A DNA stretch of 64,000 nucleotides from Chthonobacter rhizosphaerae (lineage in GTDB: Bacteria > Pseudomonadota > Alphaproteobacteria > Rhizobiales > Pleomorphomonadaceae): NCBI RefSeq assembly GCF_013839525.1, contig NZ_JACDIS010000005.1, positions 186,001 to 250,000 of the forward strand, given 5' to 3'. Within the stretch, counting starts at the first letter, position 1; every line of letters begins with the position of its first letter. A program made the translations under genes and the position numbers. Under the pieces are notes generated by a model. The model was not told the origin of the DNA. It did not search any database and worked only from the letters and a program-made list of their open reading frames with translations. This document shows positions 1 to 9,069 of the stretch, piece after piece.

Positions 1-1
1 C

Positions 2-430
2 GTGGTGGACCTCTACCACGGCCTCAGGACCCACGATGGCGAGCGCATCGTGCACGCCTACGAGACCTGGGGCTTCCGGGGCCTGAAGAAGGATCTGATC
101 GAGGTGCTGAACATCTGGGCCCGCTTCATCTACGGCCCGCTCCTCGACGACCGGGTGCGCACGGTGGCGGACGGGGTGAGCCCCGGCCAGTACGGCCGGG
201 AGCAGGCGTTCCGGGTGCACCAGGCGCTGAAGGAGAAGGGGCCGGTGACGATCCCGCGCGAGTTCGTGTTCATGGACCGCGCCGCCATCGGCCTCGGCGG
301 CGTGTTCCTCCACCTCGACGCGGAACTGAACTTCCACCGCCTGTTCGAGGAGCAGATCGAGGACTTCTCCCTGGCCGCCCTGACGGAAAAGCAGGCCGGC
401 GCGCTAGCCCGGGCCGGGCTGGCCGGGTGA
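2..430 (+). CDS. AarF/ABC1/UbiB-type kinase-like protein, C-terminal part
   Basis: This gene is cut by the left edge: the reading frame is open from base 2, so the GTG there is probably not the real start. The visible 142 residues resemble the C-terminal part of ABC1/UbiB atypical kinases, including the segment REFVFMDRAAIGLGGVFLHL and a final LxxxLNFHRLFEEQIEDF-like helix. The catalytic lysine and metal-binding motifs would lie upstream, outside the window. ABC1 proteins are ATP-binding proteins linked to ubiquinone synthesis or lipid homeostasis; the specific role of this one cannot be told from the tail. The stop codon is followed directly by the repeat array. Confidence 0.7.
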   Translation: MVDLYHGLRTHDGERIVHAYETWGFRGLKKDLIEVLNIWARFIYGPLLDDRVRTVADGVSPGQYGREQAFRVHQALKEKGPVTIPREFVFMDRAAIGLGGVFLHLDAELNFHRLFEEQIEDFSLAALTEKQAGALARAGLAG

Positions 431-480
431 GGGGGTGTGTGAGCAGGTCAGGAATTAAGTGAGTGGCGATCCGGCGATCG

Positions 481-1107
481 GCGGCCGGTGGAGCGGCGGC
501 GTTCGATGCGGGTCGTCATGGTTCGCGGAGGCGGACCACACATGCATTCTGCGAGTGTGGAGCGGGTGGAATGCGTGGGTGGTCCGGATGAACCGGACCA
601 TGACGGTGGAGCGGGTGATCAGGGCGCGGGGAGTGCTGCTGGCGGGGTGTGCCGGACGGCTGCCGCCGGCGTGAAGGGCGGCCGGTGGAGCGGCGGCGTT
701 CGATGCGGGTCGTCATGGTTCGCGGAGGCGCACCGCACATGCATTCTGCGAGTGTGGAGCGGGTGGAATGCGTGGGTGGTCCGGATGAACCGGACCATGA
801 CGGTGGGGCGGGTGATCAGGGCGCGGGGGGGTGCTGCTGGCGGGGTGTGCCGGACGGCTGGCGCCGGCGTGAACGGCGGCCGGTGAAGTGGTGGCGTTCG
901 ATTCAGGTCGTCATGGTTCGCGGAGGCGGATCACCCACGCATATTTCGCGGAGGCGAACCGCCCACGCATGGTTCGCGGAGGCGAACCACACGTGCATGG
1001 TTCGCGGTGTCGGACCACGCATGGATGGTTCGCGGAGGCGCACCGCACATGCGTTCTCAGAGTGTGGAGCGGGTGGAATGCGGGGGTGGTCCGGATGAAC
1101 CGGGCGC
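481..1107. repeat. Tandem array of ~198-bp repeat units containing palindromes
   Basis: Two nearly identical units start at 481 and 678 (period 197), and a third, diverged one starts at about 875. Each unit carries an inverted pair GGTCCGG-ATGAA-CCGGACC followed by ATGACGG, and one copy of ATGGTTCGCGGAGGCG, which is the reverse strand of the GGTCCGC...GCGGACC palindrome found near 56.0 kb. In the third unit the short ATGGTTCGCGGAGGCG motif itself is amplified about four to five times (907-1045). ORFs through the array are reading-frame artefacts of the repeat; no coding gene is supported between 431 and 1120. Confidence 0.85.
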
Positions 1108-1120
1108 GTCCTCGCCACCG

Positions 1121-1537
1121 TTACTCGTCCTCGTCCTCGTCGTCGTCCGCCGGCATGATGTTGACGACTCCGGCGATGCGCCATTCGGGGCCGTCGAGGA
1201 GGAGGTGGTAGTGGCAGGCGAAGTCGAAGACGGCTTCGCCGTCGGCGTCCTCCTGGTCCCACTCGACGGTCACGAGGGCGGTCCCGCCGTGGACGGAGAC
1301 GTCCGTGATGGTGGGGGTGGAGAGGACGGCGCCGGCCTCGTCATAGAGCTTCAGGACGGCCTTGACGTTCTCGGCCATCTCCTCGGCGTCGGCGAACACG
1401 TGGCCCTTGCCGAACTGCCAGATGACCGACGGGTAGAGGAAGCAGTCGAGGATCGCGTCCACGTCGTGGTCGTTGATCCCGGCCGCATAGCTGTCGACCA
1501 AGGCCTCGATATCGGCTTCCGGATCGAAGTCGGACAT
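1121..1537 (-). CDS. NTF2-like / SnoaL-like domain protein
   Basis: A 138-residue protein with the cone-shaped NTF2-like fold signature: an N-terminal helix with DIEALVDSYAAGINDHDVDAI, then alternating strands ending in YHLLLDGPEWRIAGVVNI. Proteins of this superfamily include small isomerases, cyclases and non-enzymatic ligand binders, so no reaction can be assigned. The last residues are a run of Asp/Glu. The ATG at 1537 was chosen because GAGGGG lies seven bases upstream; an ATG two codons earlier (1543) almost touches that site. It stands alone, convergent with the repeat array and divergent from the coxIV-pnt operon. Confidence 0.65.
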   Translation of the reverse strand: MSDFDPEADIEALVDSYAAGINDHDVDAILDCFLYPSVIWQFGKGHVFADAEEMAENVKAVLKLYDEAGAVLSTPTITDVSVHGGTALVTVEWDQEDADGEAVFDFACHYHLLLDGPEWRIAGVVNIMPADDDEDEDE

Positions 1538-1808
1538 GCCCATTCCCCTCGGCGACCCAAGTCCATGGCCGGGCCGATCGCCCGGCTTCGCGGCCCCGGC
1601 GAACGACCGCCGCGGCGCCTTCCCGGGCGAATCGCCGTCCCCGGGGAGCATCAGCCTAGCCGCCGAAGCTTAACGGGCCGGCCACGACCGGCGACAGAGG
1701 CGGACTTTCAAACGTCTGGACCGGCGCGAAGGGTCCGCCGGGGCAGGATGGCAGCGGCCGCAGGCTCCGTCCAGAATGCAAGTGGACCATCGGGCAGGCG
1801 CGTTGGCG

Positions 1809-1837
1809 CTTGATATCCGAAGCCTATCCGACTATTG
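1809..1837 (+). promoter_or_regulatory. Candidate housekeeping promoter of coxIV-pnt operon
   Basis: CTTGAT (1809-1814) and CTATTG (1832-1837) are separated by exactly 17 bases. This matches the rhizobial housekeeping pattern CTTGAC-N17-CTATAT at five of six and four of six positions. Transcription would start near 1844, giving a leader of about 128 bases before the GTG at 1972. The rest of 1538-1971 shows nothing else I can name. Confidence 0.45.
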
Positions 1838-1971
1838 GCTGTTCACGTACTCAGAATGAGCATATCTCCGGTGGGGACGGGACGATCGAGGGCATCGGGC
1901 CGCATTGCCGATCCACGGCGATTGCGGTAAAGCCGCTGTCATCTGGTTCAACCCGATCGGGAGGAAAGACC

Positions 1972-2103
1972 GTGGCCGATAACGACAGCGCGATGGACTA
2001 CAACGAGCACGAGAAGACCTATGGGCTCTTCATCACGCTCACCAAGTACGGCACCGCGATCGTCGTCGTCATCCTGATCCTGATGGCCCTCTTCCTCCTC
2101 TGA
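1972..2103 (+). CDS. aa3-type cytochrome c oxidase subunit IV
   Basis: A 43-residue single-span membrane protein. It has the family pattern: an acidic, polar N-terminus (MDYNEHEKTYGLF), then one transmembrane helix of about 20 residues ending the chain in FLL. Bacterial aa3-type oxidase subunit IV (COX4_pro_2 family) is a small accessory subunit of the terminal oxidase and is typically 40-70 residues long. The start is GTG at 1972, six bases after GGGAGGA; an internal ATG at 1993 lacks a ribosome-binding site. It lies 129 bp upstream of pntAA, a neighbourhood common in Rhizobiales, probably in one transcript. Confidence 0.8.
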   Translation: MADNDSAMDYNEHEKTYGLFITLTKYGTAIVVVILILMALFLL

Positions 2104-2232
2104 CCCGCGGCCGGCGCCGCCCGACATCCGGGCGGTTCGTCGGCCTCGGCGACGCTGGTTCCCGCCGGCCCGCATCGACGTCCGCATCGCCTTCCGGGGA
2201 TGCGGGGGTGCAGCCGTGACAGAGGAGCCCGC

Positions 2233-3366
2233 ATGAAGATCGCCGTTCCCCGCGAGGTCGATCCGGAGGAGAGCCGCGTCGCGGCGACACCGGACACCGT
2301 CAAACGTTTCGTCGGCCTCGGAGCCACGGTCTTCGTGGAGAGCGGAGCGGGGCTGAAGTCCCGCGTGCCCGACGCCGACTTCGCGGCCGCGGGCGCCACC
2401 GTGGCGCCGTCCGCCGCCGAGGCGGTGGCGGACGCCGACATCGTCCTCAAGGTCCGCCGGCCGGCCCCCGCCGAACTGCCCGCCCTGAAGCGCGGCGCCA
2501 TGGTGGTGGCCATCATGGACCCCTACGGCCAGGGCGAGGCGCTGAAGAGCCTCGCCGACGCCGGCATCGTCGCCACCGCCATGGAGCTGATGCCGCGCAT
2601 CACCCGCGCACAGGTGATGGACGTGCTGTCCTCCCAGGCCAACCTCGCCGGCTACCAGGCGGTGGTCGAGGCCGCCGCCGCCTACGACCGCGCCTTCCCG
2701 ATGATGATGACCGCCGCCGGCACCGTGCCGGCCGCCCGCGTGTTCGTGATGGGCGCCGGCGTCGCGGGCCTCCAGGCGATCGCGACCGCCCGCCGCCTCG
2801 GCGCGGTGGTGACGGCGACGGACGTGCGCCCGGCCGCCAAGGAGCAGGTGGAATCCCTCGGCGCCAAGTTCGTGGCGGTGGAGGACGACGAGTTCCGGCA
2901 GGCGGAGACCGCCGCCGGCTACGCCAAGCCCATGTCGGCCGAATACCAGGCCAAGCAGGCGGCGCTGGTGGCCGAGCACATCAAGAAGCAGGACATCATC
3001 ATCACGACCGCGCTGATCCCGGGCCGGCCCGCGCCGAAGCTCGTGTCGGCCGCCATGGTGGCCTCCATGAAGCCGGGCTCCGTGCTCGTCGACCTCGCGG
3101 TGGAGCGGGGCGGCAACGTGGAGGGCGCGACGGCCGGCAAGGCGGTGGCGACGGAGGGCGGCGTGACCATCGTCGGCCTCGACAACGCCGCCGGCCGGAT
3201 CGCCGCCACCGCGTCCCAGCTCTACGCGAAGAACCTCTTCGCCTTCGTGGAGACGCTGATCGACAAGAAGGAGAAGCGGCTCGCCATCAACTGGGACGAC
3301 GAACTCGTCAAGGCGACGGTTCTCACCCGCGACGGCGCGGTCGTCCATCCGCAGTTCCAGAGCTGA
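2233..3366 (+). CDS. pntAA: NAD(P) transhydrogenase subunit alpha part 1 (dI, NAD-binding)
   Basis: Soluble NAD(H)-binding domain I of the proton-translocating Re/Si-specific transhydrogenase, 377 residues, resembling alanine dehydrogenase. It starts MKIAVPREVDPEESRVAATP and has the Rossmann motif GAGVAGLQAIATARRLGA near residue 175 and the mobile-loop region around 230 (AAGYAKPMSAEYQAKQ). With pntAB and pntB it uses the proton motive force at the inner membrane to make NADPH from NADH. The start ATG follows GAGGAG by five bases. The alpha chain is split into two genes, as in Rhodospirillum rubrum and rhizobia, unlike the fused E. coli PntA. Confidence 0.95.
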   Translation: MKIAVPREVDPEESRVAATPDTVKRFVGLGATVFVESGAGLKSRVPDADFAAAGATVAPSAAEAVADADIVLKVRRPAPAELPALKRGAMVVAIMDPYGQGEALKSLADAGIVATAMELMPRITRAQVMDVLSSQANLAGYQAVVEAAAAYDRAFPMMMTAAGTVPAARVFVMGAGVAGLQAIATARRLGAVVTATDVRPAAKEQVESLGAKFVAVEDDEFRQAETAAGYAKPMSAEYQAKQAALVAEHIKKQDIIITTALIPGRPAPKLVSAAMVASMKPGSVLVDLAVERGGNVEGATAGKAVATEGGVTIVGLDNAAGRIAATASQLYAKNLFAFVETLIDKKEKRLAINWDDELVKATVLTRDGAVVHPQFQS

Positions 3367-3382
3367 CCGGGGAGGCTCTTCC

Positions 3383-3865
3383 ATGGCTGACACCCAATCC
3401 GCCGAACAGGCCATCGAGCAGGCCCGCCAGGCAGCCGACGCGGCGCTCCGCGCCGCCAACGAGGCCCGCGAGGCCGCCAACGCGGCGAGCGCCGCGATCC
3501 ACTCGTCCGGCGGCTTCGACACCGCCGCGGACGGCATCGCCCACGCGGTCTCGGCCGCCTCGGGCGGGGTCATCGACCCGTTCGTGTTCCGCCTCTCGAT
3601 CTTCGTGCTGGCGATCTTCGTCGGCTACTACGTGGTCTGGTCGGTGACGCCGGCCCTCCACACGCCGCTGATGGCGGTGACCAACGCGATCTCGTCGGTG
3701 ATCATCGTCGGCGCGCTCCTGGCGGTCGGCGTGGAGCTGATGGAGCCGGGCACCGGCGTGGCGCGCGGCTTCGGCTTCGTCGCCGTGGTGCTCGCCGCCG
3801 TGAACATCTTCGGCGGGTTCCTCGTCACGAGCCGCATGCTCGCCATGTACAAGAAGAAGAGCTGA
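3383..3865 (+). CDS. pntAB: NAD(P) transhydrogenase subunit alpha part 2 (membrane)
   Basis: Membrane half of the split alpha subunit, 160 residues. The first 55 or so residues are alanine-rich and strongly helical (repeated EQARQAADAALRAANEA-like heptads), longer than the short leader of many homologues. After that come three to four hydrophobic helices, from FVFRLSIFVLAIFVGYYVVW to VNIFGGFLVTSRML, and a basic KKK end. It begins 16 bp after pntAA and ends 13 bp before pntB, so the three genes are one operon. Together with the PntB membrane region it forms the proton channel (dII). Confidence 0.92.
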   Translation: MADTQSAEQAIEQARQAADAALRAANEAREAANAASAAIHSSGGFDTAADGIAHAVSAASGGVIDPFVFRLSIFVLAIFVGYYVVWSVTPALHTPLMAVTNAISSVIIVGALLAVGVELMEPGTGVARGFGFVAVVLAAVNIFGGFLVTSRMLAMYKKKS

Positions 3866-3878
3866 GGGAGGCGTACCC

Positions 3879-5276
3879 ATGTCCGCAGACGTCGCCGCCA
3901 CCCTCTACCTCGTGTCGGGTGTGCTGTTCATCCTGGCCCTCCGGGGCCTTTCCAGCCCGGTCACCTCGCGCCGGGGCAACATCATGGGCATGGCCGGCAT
4001 GGCCATCGCCGTGCTGACCACCCTGTTCCTGATCCCGCCGTCATTCGGCGCCTATGCGCTGATCGTGGTGGCGCTCGCCATCGGCGGCGGCGTCGGCGCC
4101 TACATCGCCCGCAAGATCGCCATGACGGCCATGCCGCAGCTGGTGGCGGCCTTCCACAGCCTCGTCGGCCTCGCGGCGGTGCTGGTGGCGGCGGCGGCGC
4201 TCTACGCGCCGGCGGCCTTCGGCATCGGCGAGCGGGGCGAGATCCACGCCCAGGCGCTGGTGGAGATGAGCCTCGGCGTCGCCATCGGCGCTATCACCTT
4301 CACGGGCTCGGTGATCGCCTTCCTGAAACTCGACGGGCGCATGAGCGGCCGGCCGATCCTGCTGCCCATGCGGCACTGGGTGAACGGCGGGCTGGCGGCG
4401 CTGCTGGTGATCCTGATCGTGGTGCTCGTCCAGACCGAGAGCCACGCGGTGTTCTGGCTGATCGTGATCGTGTCGCTGGTGCTCGGCGGCCTGATCATCG
4501 TGCCGATCGGCGGCGCCGACATGCCGGTGGTCGTCTCCATGCTGAACAGCTATTCCGGCTGGGCGGCGGCGGGCATCGGCTTCACGCTCGGCAACACGGC
4601 GCTGATCATCACCGGCGCGCTGGTGGGCTCGTCGGGCGCGATCCTCAGCTACATCATGTGCAAGGGCATGAACCGGAGCTTCATCTCCGTCATCCTCGGC
4701 GGCTTCGGCGGCGAGACCGCCGGGGCGGCCGGCGGGGCGGTGGAGCAGCGGCCGGTGAAGCAGGGCTCGGCCGAGGACGCGGCCTTCATCATGAAGAACG
4801 CCTCCAAGGTGATCATCGTGCCGGGCTACGGCATGGCGGTGGCCCAGGCCCAGCACGCGCTGCGCGAGATGGCCGACAAGCTGAAGCACGAGGGCGTGGA
4901 GGTGAAATACGCCATCCACCCGGTGGCGGGCCGCATGCCGGGCCACATGAACGTGCTGCTGGCCGAGGCCAACGTGCCCTATGACGAGGTGTTCGAACTC
5001 GAAGACATAAACTCCGAGTTCGCCCAGGCCGACGTGGCCTTCGTGATCGGCGCCAACGACGTCACCAACCCGGCGGCGAAGACCGACAAGGCGTCGCCCA
5101 TCTACGGCATGCCGGTGCTGGACGTGGAAAAGGCCGGCACGGTGCTGTTCATCAAGCGCGGCATGGGGTCCGGCTACGCCGGCGTGGAGAACGAGCTGTT
5201 CTTCCGCGACAACACCATGATGCTGTTCGCCGACGCCAAGAAGATGGTGGAGAGCATCGTCAAGAACCTGGAGTGA
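3879..5276 (+). CDS. pntB: NAD(P) transhydrogenase subunit beta
   Basis: 465-residue beta subunit. The first 260 residues hold about nine transmembrane helices of domain II, including the conserved [17 protein letters not shown] stretch. The C-terminal 180 residues are NADP-binding domain III, with the inverted Rossmann motif [38 protein letters not shown] and the conserved [10 protein letters not shown] and [13 protein letters not shown] segments. Length and motif order match intact family members. A long GC-rich hairpin follows about five bases after the stop and may end the operon. Confidence 0.95.
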   Translation: MSADVAATLYLVSGVLFILALRGLSSPVTSRRGNIMGMAGMAIAVLTTLFLIPPSFGAYALIVVALAIGGGVGAYIARKIAMTAMPQLVAAFHSLVGLAAVLVAAAALYAPAAFGIGERGEIHAQALVEMSLGVAIGAITFTGSVIAFLKLDGRMSGRPILLPMRHWVNGGLAALLVILIVVLVQTESHAVFWLIVIVSLVLGGLIIVPIGGADMPVVVSMLNSYSGWAAAGIGFTLGNTALIITGALVGSSGAILSYIMCKGMNRSFISVILGGFGGETAGAAGGAVEQRPVKQGSAEDAAFIMKNASKVIIVPGYGMAVAQAQHALREMADKLKHEGVEVKYAIHPVAGRMPGHMNVLLAEANVPYDEVFELEDINSEFAQADVAFVIGANDVTNPAAKTDKASPIYGMPVLDVEKAGTVLFIKRGMGSGYAGVENELFFRDNTMMLFADAKKMVESIVKNLE

Positions 5277-5280
5277 GCAG

Positions 5281-5323
5281 GACGGCCTCCGCCGCGGGCC
5301 ATGCCCGCGGTGGAGGCGCCGTC
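5281..5323 (+). terminator. Long GC-rich hairpin after pntB
   Basis: Left arm 5281-5299 and right arm 5303-5323 pair almost perfectly around a three-base loop, with a two-base bulge. There is no U-run after it, so it is either a factor-assisted terminator or an mRNA 3' protecting structure for the pnt operon. Confidence 0.5.
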
Positions 5324-5469
5324 CGTTCGCCACAGCCCAGGCGCAGCACTCTGCATTGTGTATTTTTACGGTAGAGGGGCTCGTTTTTCACCTCCGGGTA
5401 ATCATCTCCACTCAGCATTCCACAGTGTCTCGCGCTCCGAAGGCGGGATCTCAGGATGCAGGGGTGACC

Positions 5470-7155
5470 ATGTCGTTCAGGAACGTGCCCATCTTGTGGA
5501 AGGTGCTCACCCTGCTGGCAATCCTCGCCGGGGTGGCGATGGCCTCGACGTTCTATTCATCAGCCGTGACCCGAAGCGCGAAGGAGGCGTTCGCAGCCCT
5601 CGTGACGTCGGACGCCATGGCGGCGCTCTCGCTCGCGCGGGCGAACCGCCATTTCGTCTTCTACGTGCGCTCGGTCAACCGGCTGATCCTGGCCGACCCG
5701 GGCGAGGAGGACGAGATGGCGCTTTCGGAGATCGAGGCCGGGCGGGCGGGCTTCCAGGCGGAGGTGGCCAACGCCCTGGCCCTGAAGCCCGAGCTCTCGG
5801 AGCAGCTGCGGCCGATCCTCGCCATGTTCGACACGGCCGAGGCGGCCTGCGCGGACACCATCCGCCTGGCGAGCGCCGGGCCGGACCAGGCCGGGGCCGC
5901 GAAACTCTCCCTGTTCGAGACCTGCTCGCCCGCCATCCGCGAGATGGTGCCCACCATCGCCCATTTGGTGGACACCGAGGTCGCCGAGATGGAGCGGCGG
6001 ACGGCGGCGGAGTCCGAGGCGTCCGGCCGGGCGATGACGATGACGCTCGCGGGCGTGCTGACCGCGTTCGCGGTCGTGGTGGCTCTGACGACGGTGGTGA
6101 CGTTGCGCGAGATCAGCGCGCCGATGCGGCGGCTCGCCGGCGCCATGACCCGGATGGGGCAGGGCGACCTGACGGTGGCGGCGGAAGGCGCCGACCGGAC
6201 GGACGAGATCGGCGCCATGGCGAAGGCCTTGGAGGTGTTCCGCGTCGGTCTTGTGGAAGCCGAGGCGGCGCGCGCCACCCAGCGCCGGACCGAGGAGGCG
6301 GCGAGGGACGAGCAGCTGCGCCGGGCCGAGGTGGCCGAACAGTTCGCCGGCCGCATGGAGACGCTGGCAGAGGCCTTCTCGCGCTCCTCCAAGGAGGTGT
6401 CGCAGGCCGCGCGAGGCCTCGCCGGCACGGCGGAGGAGACGTCCCGGCAGGCGCAGGCGGTGAGCGGCGCGGCGGAGCAGGCCTCCCTCAACGTGGAAAC
6501 GGTGGCGCAGGCCGCTGAGGAGATGGCGGCGTCGATCCGGGAGATCACCGTCCAGGTCTCGCGCTCCACGACGGTCACCGCCCTGGCGGCCGACGAGGCG
6601 GCGCGGACCGAGGCGGACGTGACGCAGCTCGCCAAGGCGGCGGTGAAGATCGGCGAGGTGGTGGACCTGATCAACACCATCTCGGGCCAGACGAACCTGC
6701 TCGCCCTCAACGCCACCATCGAGGCGGCGCGGGCGGGCGAGCTCGGCAAGGGGTTCGCGGTGGTCGCCCAGGAGGTGAAGCAGCTCGCCTCCCAGACCGC
6801 GAAAGCCACCGAGCAGATCGGCGCCAAGATCCAGGAGATCCAGGACGCCACCAGCCGGACGGTCGGCTCGATCGACAAGATCGTCGGGACCGTGGACGAC
6901 ATCCGCGCCATATCGACGGCGATCGCCAGCTCCATCGAGCAGCAGGGCGTGGTGACGGGGGAGATCGCCGTCAACACCCAGCGGGCGGCGCGGGGCGCCG
7001 GCGAGGTGACGTCCACGATCTCGGACGTGGGCCGGGCTGCGGAATCGACCGGGGCGGCTTCCGCCCAGATGATGACGCTGTCGGGCGATCTCGCCTCCCA
7101 GGCGGCGGCCCTGCAGAGCGAGGTGCGCAAGTTCGTGAAGGAACTGGCGGCCTGA
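5470..7155 (+). CDS. Methyl-accepting chemotaxis protein (transmembrane)
   Basis: 561-residue classical chemoreceptor. One transmembrane helix at about 8-30 is followed by a helical periplasmic domain of roughly 150 residues, probably a four-helix bundle, containing two cysteines (in AEAACADT and FETCSPAI). A second membrane helix lies at about 188-210, a HAMP domain at about 211-265 ([19 protein letters not shown]), and a cytoplasmic signalling domain whose hairpin tip, [20 protein letters not shown], is near residue 403. The ligand cannot be read from sequence. No CheW/CheR-binding tail pentapeptide is visible. The ATG at 5470 follows AGGGG; upstream in-frame ATGs would add a non-signal-like N-terminus. 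No che genes lie near it. Confidence 0.9.
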   Translation: MSFRNVPILWKVLTLLAILAGVAMASTFYSSAVTRSAKEAFAALVTSDAMAALSLARANRHFVFYVRSVNRLILADPGEEDEMALSEIEAGRAGFQAEVANALALKPELSEQLRPILAMFDTAEAACADTIRLASAGPDQAGAAKLSLFETCSPAIREMVPTIAHLVDTEVAEMERRTAAESEASGRAMTMTLAGVLTAFAVVVALTTVVTLREISAPMRRLAGAMTRMGQGDLTVAAEGADRTDEIGAMAKALEVFRVGLVEAEAARATQRRTEEAARDEQLRRAEVAEQFAGRMETLAEAFSRSSKEVSQAARGLAGTAEETSRQAQAVSGAAEQASLNVETVAQAAEEMAASIREITVQVSRSTTVTALAADEAARTEADVTQLAKAAVKIGEVVDLINTISGQTNLLALNATIEAARAGELGKGFAVVAQEVKQLASQTAKATEQIGAKIQEIQDATSRTVGSIDKIVGTVDDIRAISTAIASSIEQQGVVTGEIAVNTQRAARGAGEVTSTISDVGRAAESTGAASAQMMTLSGDLASQAAALQSEVRKFVKELAA

Positions 7156-7307
7156 GAGAGCTGCCCGACGGGATGGCCCCGAGGGGCCGGAAAAAGACGG
7201 ACAACGGCGTCTCGGAAACGCGCCGCCGGGCCCGGGTGGCCCGGCGGGGCGCGGGCGGCTCGGGAGGCGGGCCGCGTCCGGCCGGCGAGGCGGACGGGAC
7301 GGACGCG

Positions 7308-8147
7308 TCAGACGCCGGTGGTGCGCAGGGCGTCCTTGGCGGGGCGGTAGTTCGGATCGAGCACCGTGGCGCGGGTGATCGAGTTGCGGCCGTTGGAGAC
7401 GTCGCCGGTGCGGACCTGGGCGATGCCGAGGTTGGTCCAGAAGGGCGCGGACTGCTTGTTGCGGTTGACGGCGGCGGCGAAGTCCGTGAGGGCATCGGCG
7501 TTGTCGCCGACGGCGAGGTGGCTCTGGCCGCGCGCGTTGTAGGGCTCGGCCGCGTTCGGATCGAGCGCGATGGCCACGTCGAAGTCCGCGATGGCGCGCG
7601 TGTGGTCGCCCTGGGCCTGGTAGATGAGGGCCCGGTTGTAGTAGGCGCGGGCGTCCGAGGTGTTCAGCGTGATGGCGGTGTTGAAGTCCGCAAGGGCCTG
7701 GTCGAGCCGGCCGGCCTGCCGGTAGAGCGTGCCGCGCCCCAGATAGGCCACCGCGTAGTTCGGGTTGATGGCGATCGCCTGGTTGTAGTCGTTGAGCGCC
7801 TGCTGGTTGCGCTGCAGGCGACGGTAGACGAGCGCCCGGTTGGCGTAGGCCTGATGGAAGGACGGATTGAGCCGGATGGCGGTGTCGAAGTCGGCCACCG
7901 CCTCCTGGAGCCGGCCCGCCTGCCCGAGGGCGGTGCCGCGGATGTTGTAGGCGGTCGGATCGGACGGGTTCTGCTGGATGACGGCGGTGAGCGAGGACAG
8001 GTTGGCCTCGGACCCGGCGTTCGGGTCGATGGGCGTCGGGTCGATCGGGGCCGGATCGCTGGTCTGGCAGGCCGAGACGAGAACGGTCGCAAGAAGGGCG
8101 CCGGCAAGCCGCAGCCGGTGCTTCGTGGGACGGGTCGCGGGCTTCAT
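7308..8147 (-). CDS. TPR-repeat lipoprotein
   Basis: 279-residue lipoprotein. A signal peptide ends in the lipobox LVSAC with the acylated cysteine at residue 27. After a Pro/Asp-rich linker come about six consecutive 34-residue tetratricopeptide repeats (recurring pattern AYNNRALxYxAxGDxxxAIADFDxAIxLxP), filling most of the protein. TPR arrays mediate protein-protein contacts; here they would face the periplasm, anchored in the inner or outer membrane. It resembles the rhizobial NlpI-like TPR lipoproteins, but I cannot name a partner. The start ATG has GGGAGA about seven bases upstream. It is a single gene, convergent with the chemoreceptor. Confidence 0.8.
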   Translation of the reverse strand: MKPATRPTKHRLRLAGALLATVLVSACQTSDPAPIDPTPIDPNAGSEANLSSLTAVIQQNPSDPTAYNIRGTALGQAGRLQEAVADFDTAIRLNPSFHQAYANRALVYRRLQRNQQALNDYNQAIAINPNYAVAYLGRGTLYRQAGRLDQALADFNTAITLNTSDARAYYNRALIYQAQGDHTRAIADFDVAIALDPNAAEPYNARGQSHLAVGDNADALTDFAAAVNRNKQSAPFWTNLGIAQVRTGDVSNGRNSITRATVLDPNYRPAKDALRTTGV

Positions 8148-8462
8148 GCCAAATCTCCCTCACAAACCGATCGATCGCCGCCCGTCGCGAGAAGCGGGCC
8201 TCTTCAGCCTCAGCGCGACGGGAATCGCCGGGAACCGACCATAGAGCGACGGGTCGCCGGGCGCCACCGGACCCGCCGATCAAAGAGCCGTGGGGTGCCG
8301 GCTGTGGTGCGGGGGCGACAGATGGGGAGGGCGGACGCGCTCCCCCGGATGGCCCGGAGCGGTGGGTGGGGGAGGTCGAAACGGGCGATGAGCGGGTGGT
8401 CCGCGGTCGCGGACCTTGACGGAGACAGCGGCCGCGCTGGACGAGAGGAGCCGCGCCGAACG
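8148..8462. other. Intergenic stretch without recognisable features
   Basis: Upstream region of the TPR lipoprotein gene on the minus strand. I see no coding signal with a credible start, no clear -35/-10 pair and no repeat shared with other parts of the window. Confidence 0.4.
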
Positions 8463-8490
8463 AAAAAGACGACCCGGGCGGGGTCGTCTC
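8463..8490 (-). terminator. Rho-independent terminator of rpsU
   Basis: AGACGACCC and GGGTCGTCT form a nine-base-pair stem; read on the minus strand it is followed by TTTTT. It lies about 110 bases downstream of the rpsU stop codon. Confidence 0.8.
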
Positions 8491-8600
8491 TGGTCGGATC
8501 CGGTCGTCAGGATGGACGCGCCGATGATGGGCGCCGACGGGCGGCGCGCCAGGGCGCATGGAGGGTGGCCGCGCGGACGGCGCGGACCCTCGTCCGGTCG

Positions 8601-8828
8601 TCAGCGGCGGGTCGGCTTGCCCTGCACGAGGCCCTCGCGCTGGGCGCGCTTGCGGGCCAGCTTGCGGGCGCGGCGGACGGCCTCGGCCTTCTCGCGAGCC
8701 TTCTTCTCCGACGGCTTCTCGTAATGGCCGCGGAGCTTCATCTCACGGAAAATGCCCTCGCGCTGCATCTTCTTCTTGAGCGCCTTGAGAGCCTGATCGA
8801 CGTTGTTGTCGCGAACGAGTACCTGCAC
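8601..8828 (-). CDS. rpsU: 30S ribosomal protein bS21
   Basis: 75-residue basic protein with the bS21 signature: [20 protein letters not shown] at the N-terminus, [19 protein letters not shown] in the middle and an Arg/Lys/Ala-rich helix at the end. It binds near the 3' end of 16S rRNA in the small subunit and helps initiation. Alphaproteobacterial versions carry this extra basic C-terminal tail. It is monocistronic here, with its own terminator downstream and about 240 bp to purK upstream. Confidence 0.95.
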   Translation of the reverse strand: MQVLVRDNNVDQALKALKKKMQREGIFREMKLRGHYEKPSEKKAREKAEAVRRARKLARKRAQREGLVQGKPTRR

Positions 8829-9069
8829 GCGTGATCTTCCTGTTGTCGGTTGCGCCTCGACGATGGTCCGGGGTCCGGCACCGCAGGCAGCCGGCGGACA
8901 TGATCATCGACGCGACACTAGAAACTCAAGAAAGGAGGAGCCAAGAAAGCCCCCCGCCGCGGTGGCACCACCGCACGAGTGGACGGTGCTTTAGCAAATG
9001 CCGGCCGCCCTGTCCACCATCGCTCCCATCAAATTCCCGAGCGTCCGTCTGGTTCCCCGGCCGGCGCGA

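Noticed and set aside
5560-8559. Very long minus-strand open frame (999 codons)
   Set aside because: It overlaps a clear chemoreceptor gene and the TPR lipoprotein gene in other frames; the product is Arg/Gly/Pro-rich low-complexity sequence typical of shadow frames in GC-rich DNA.
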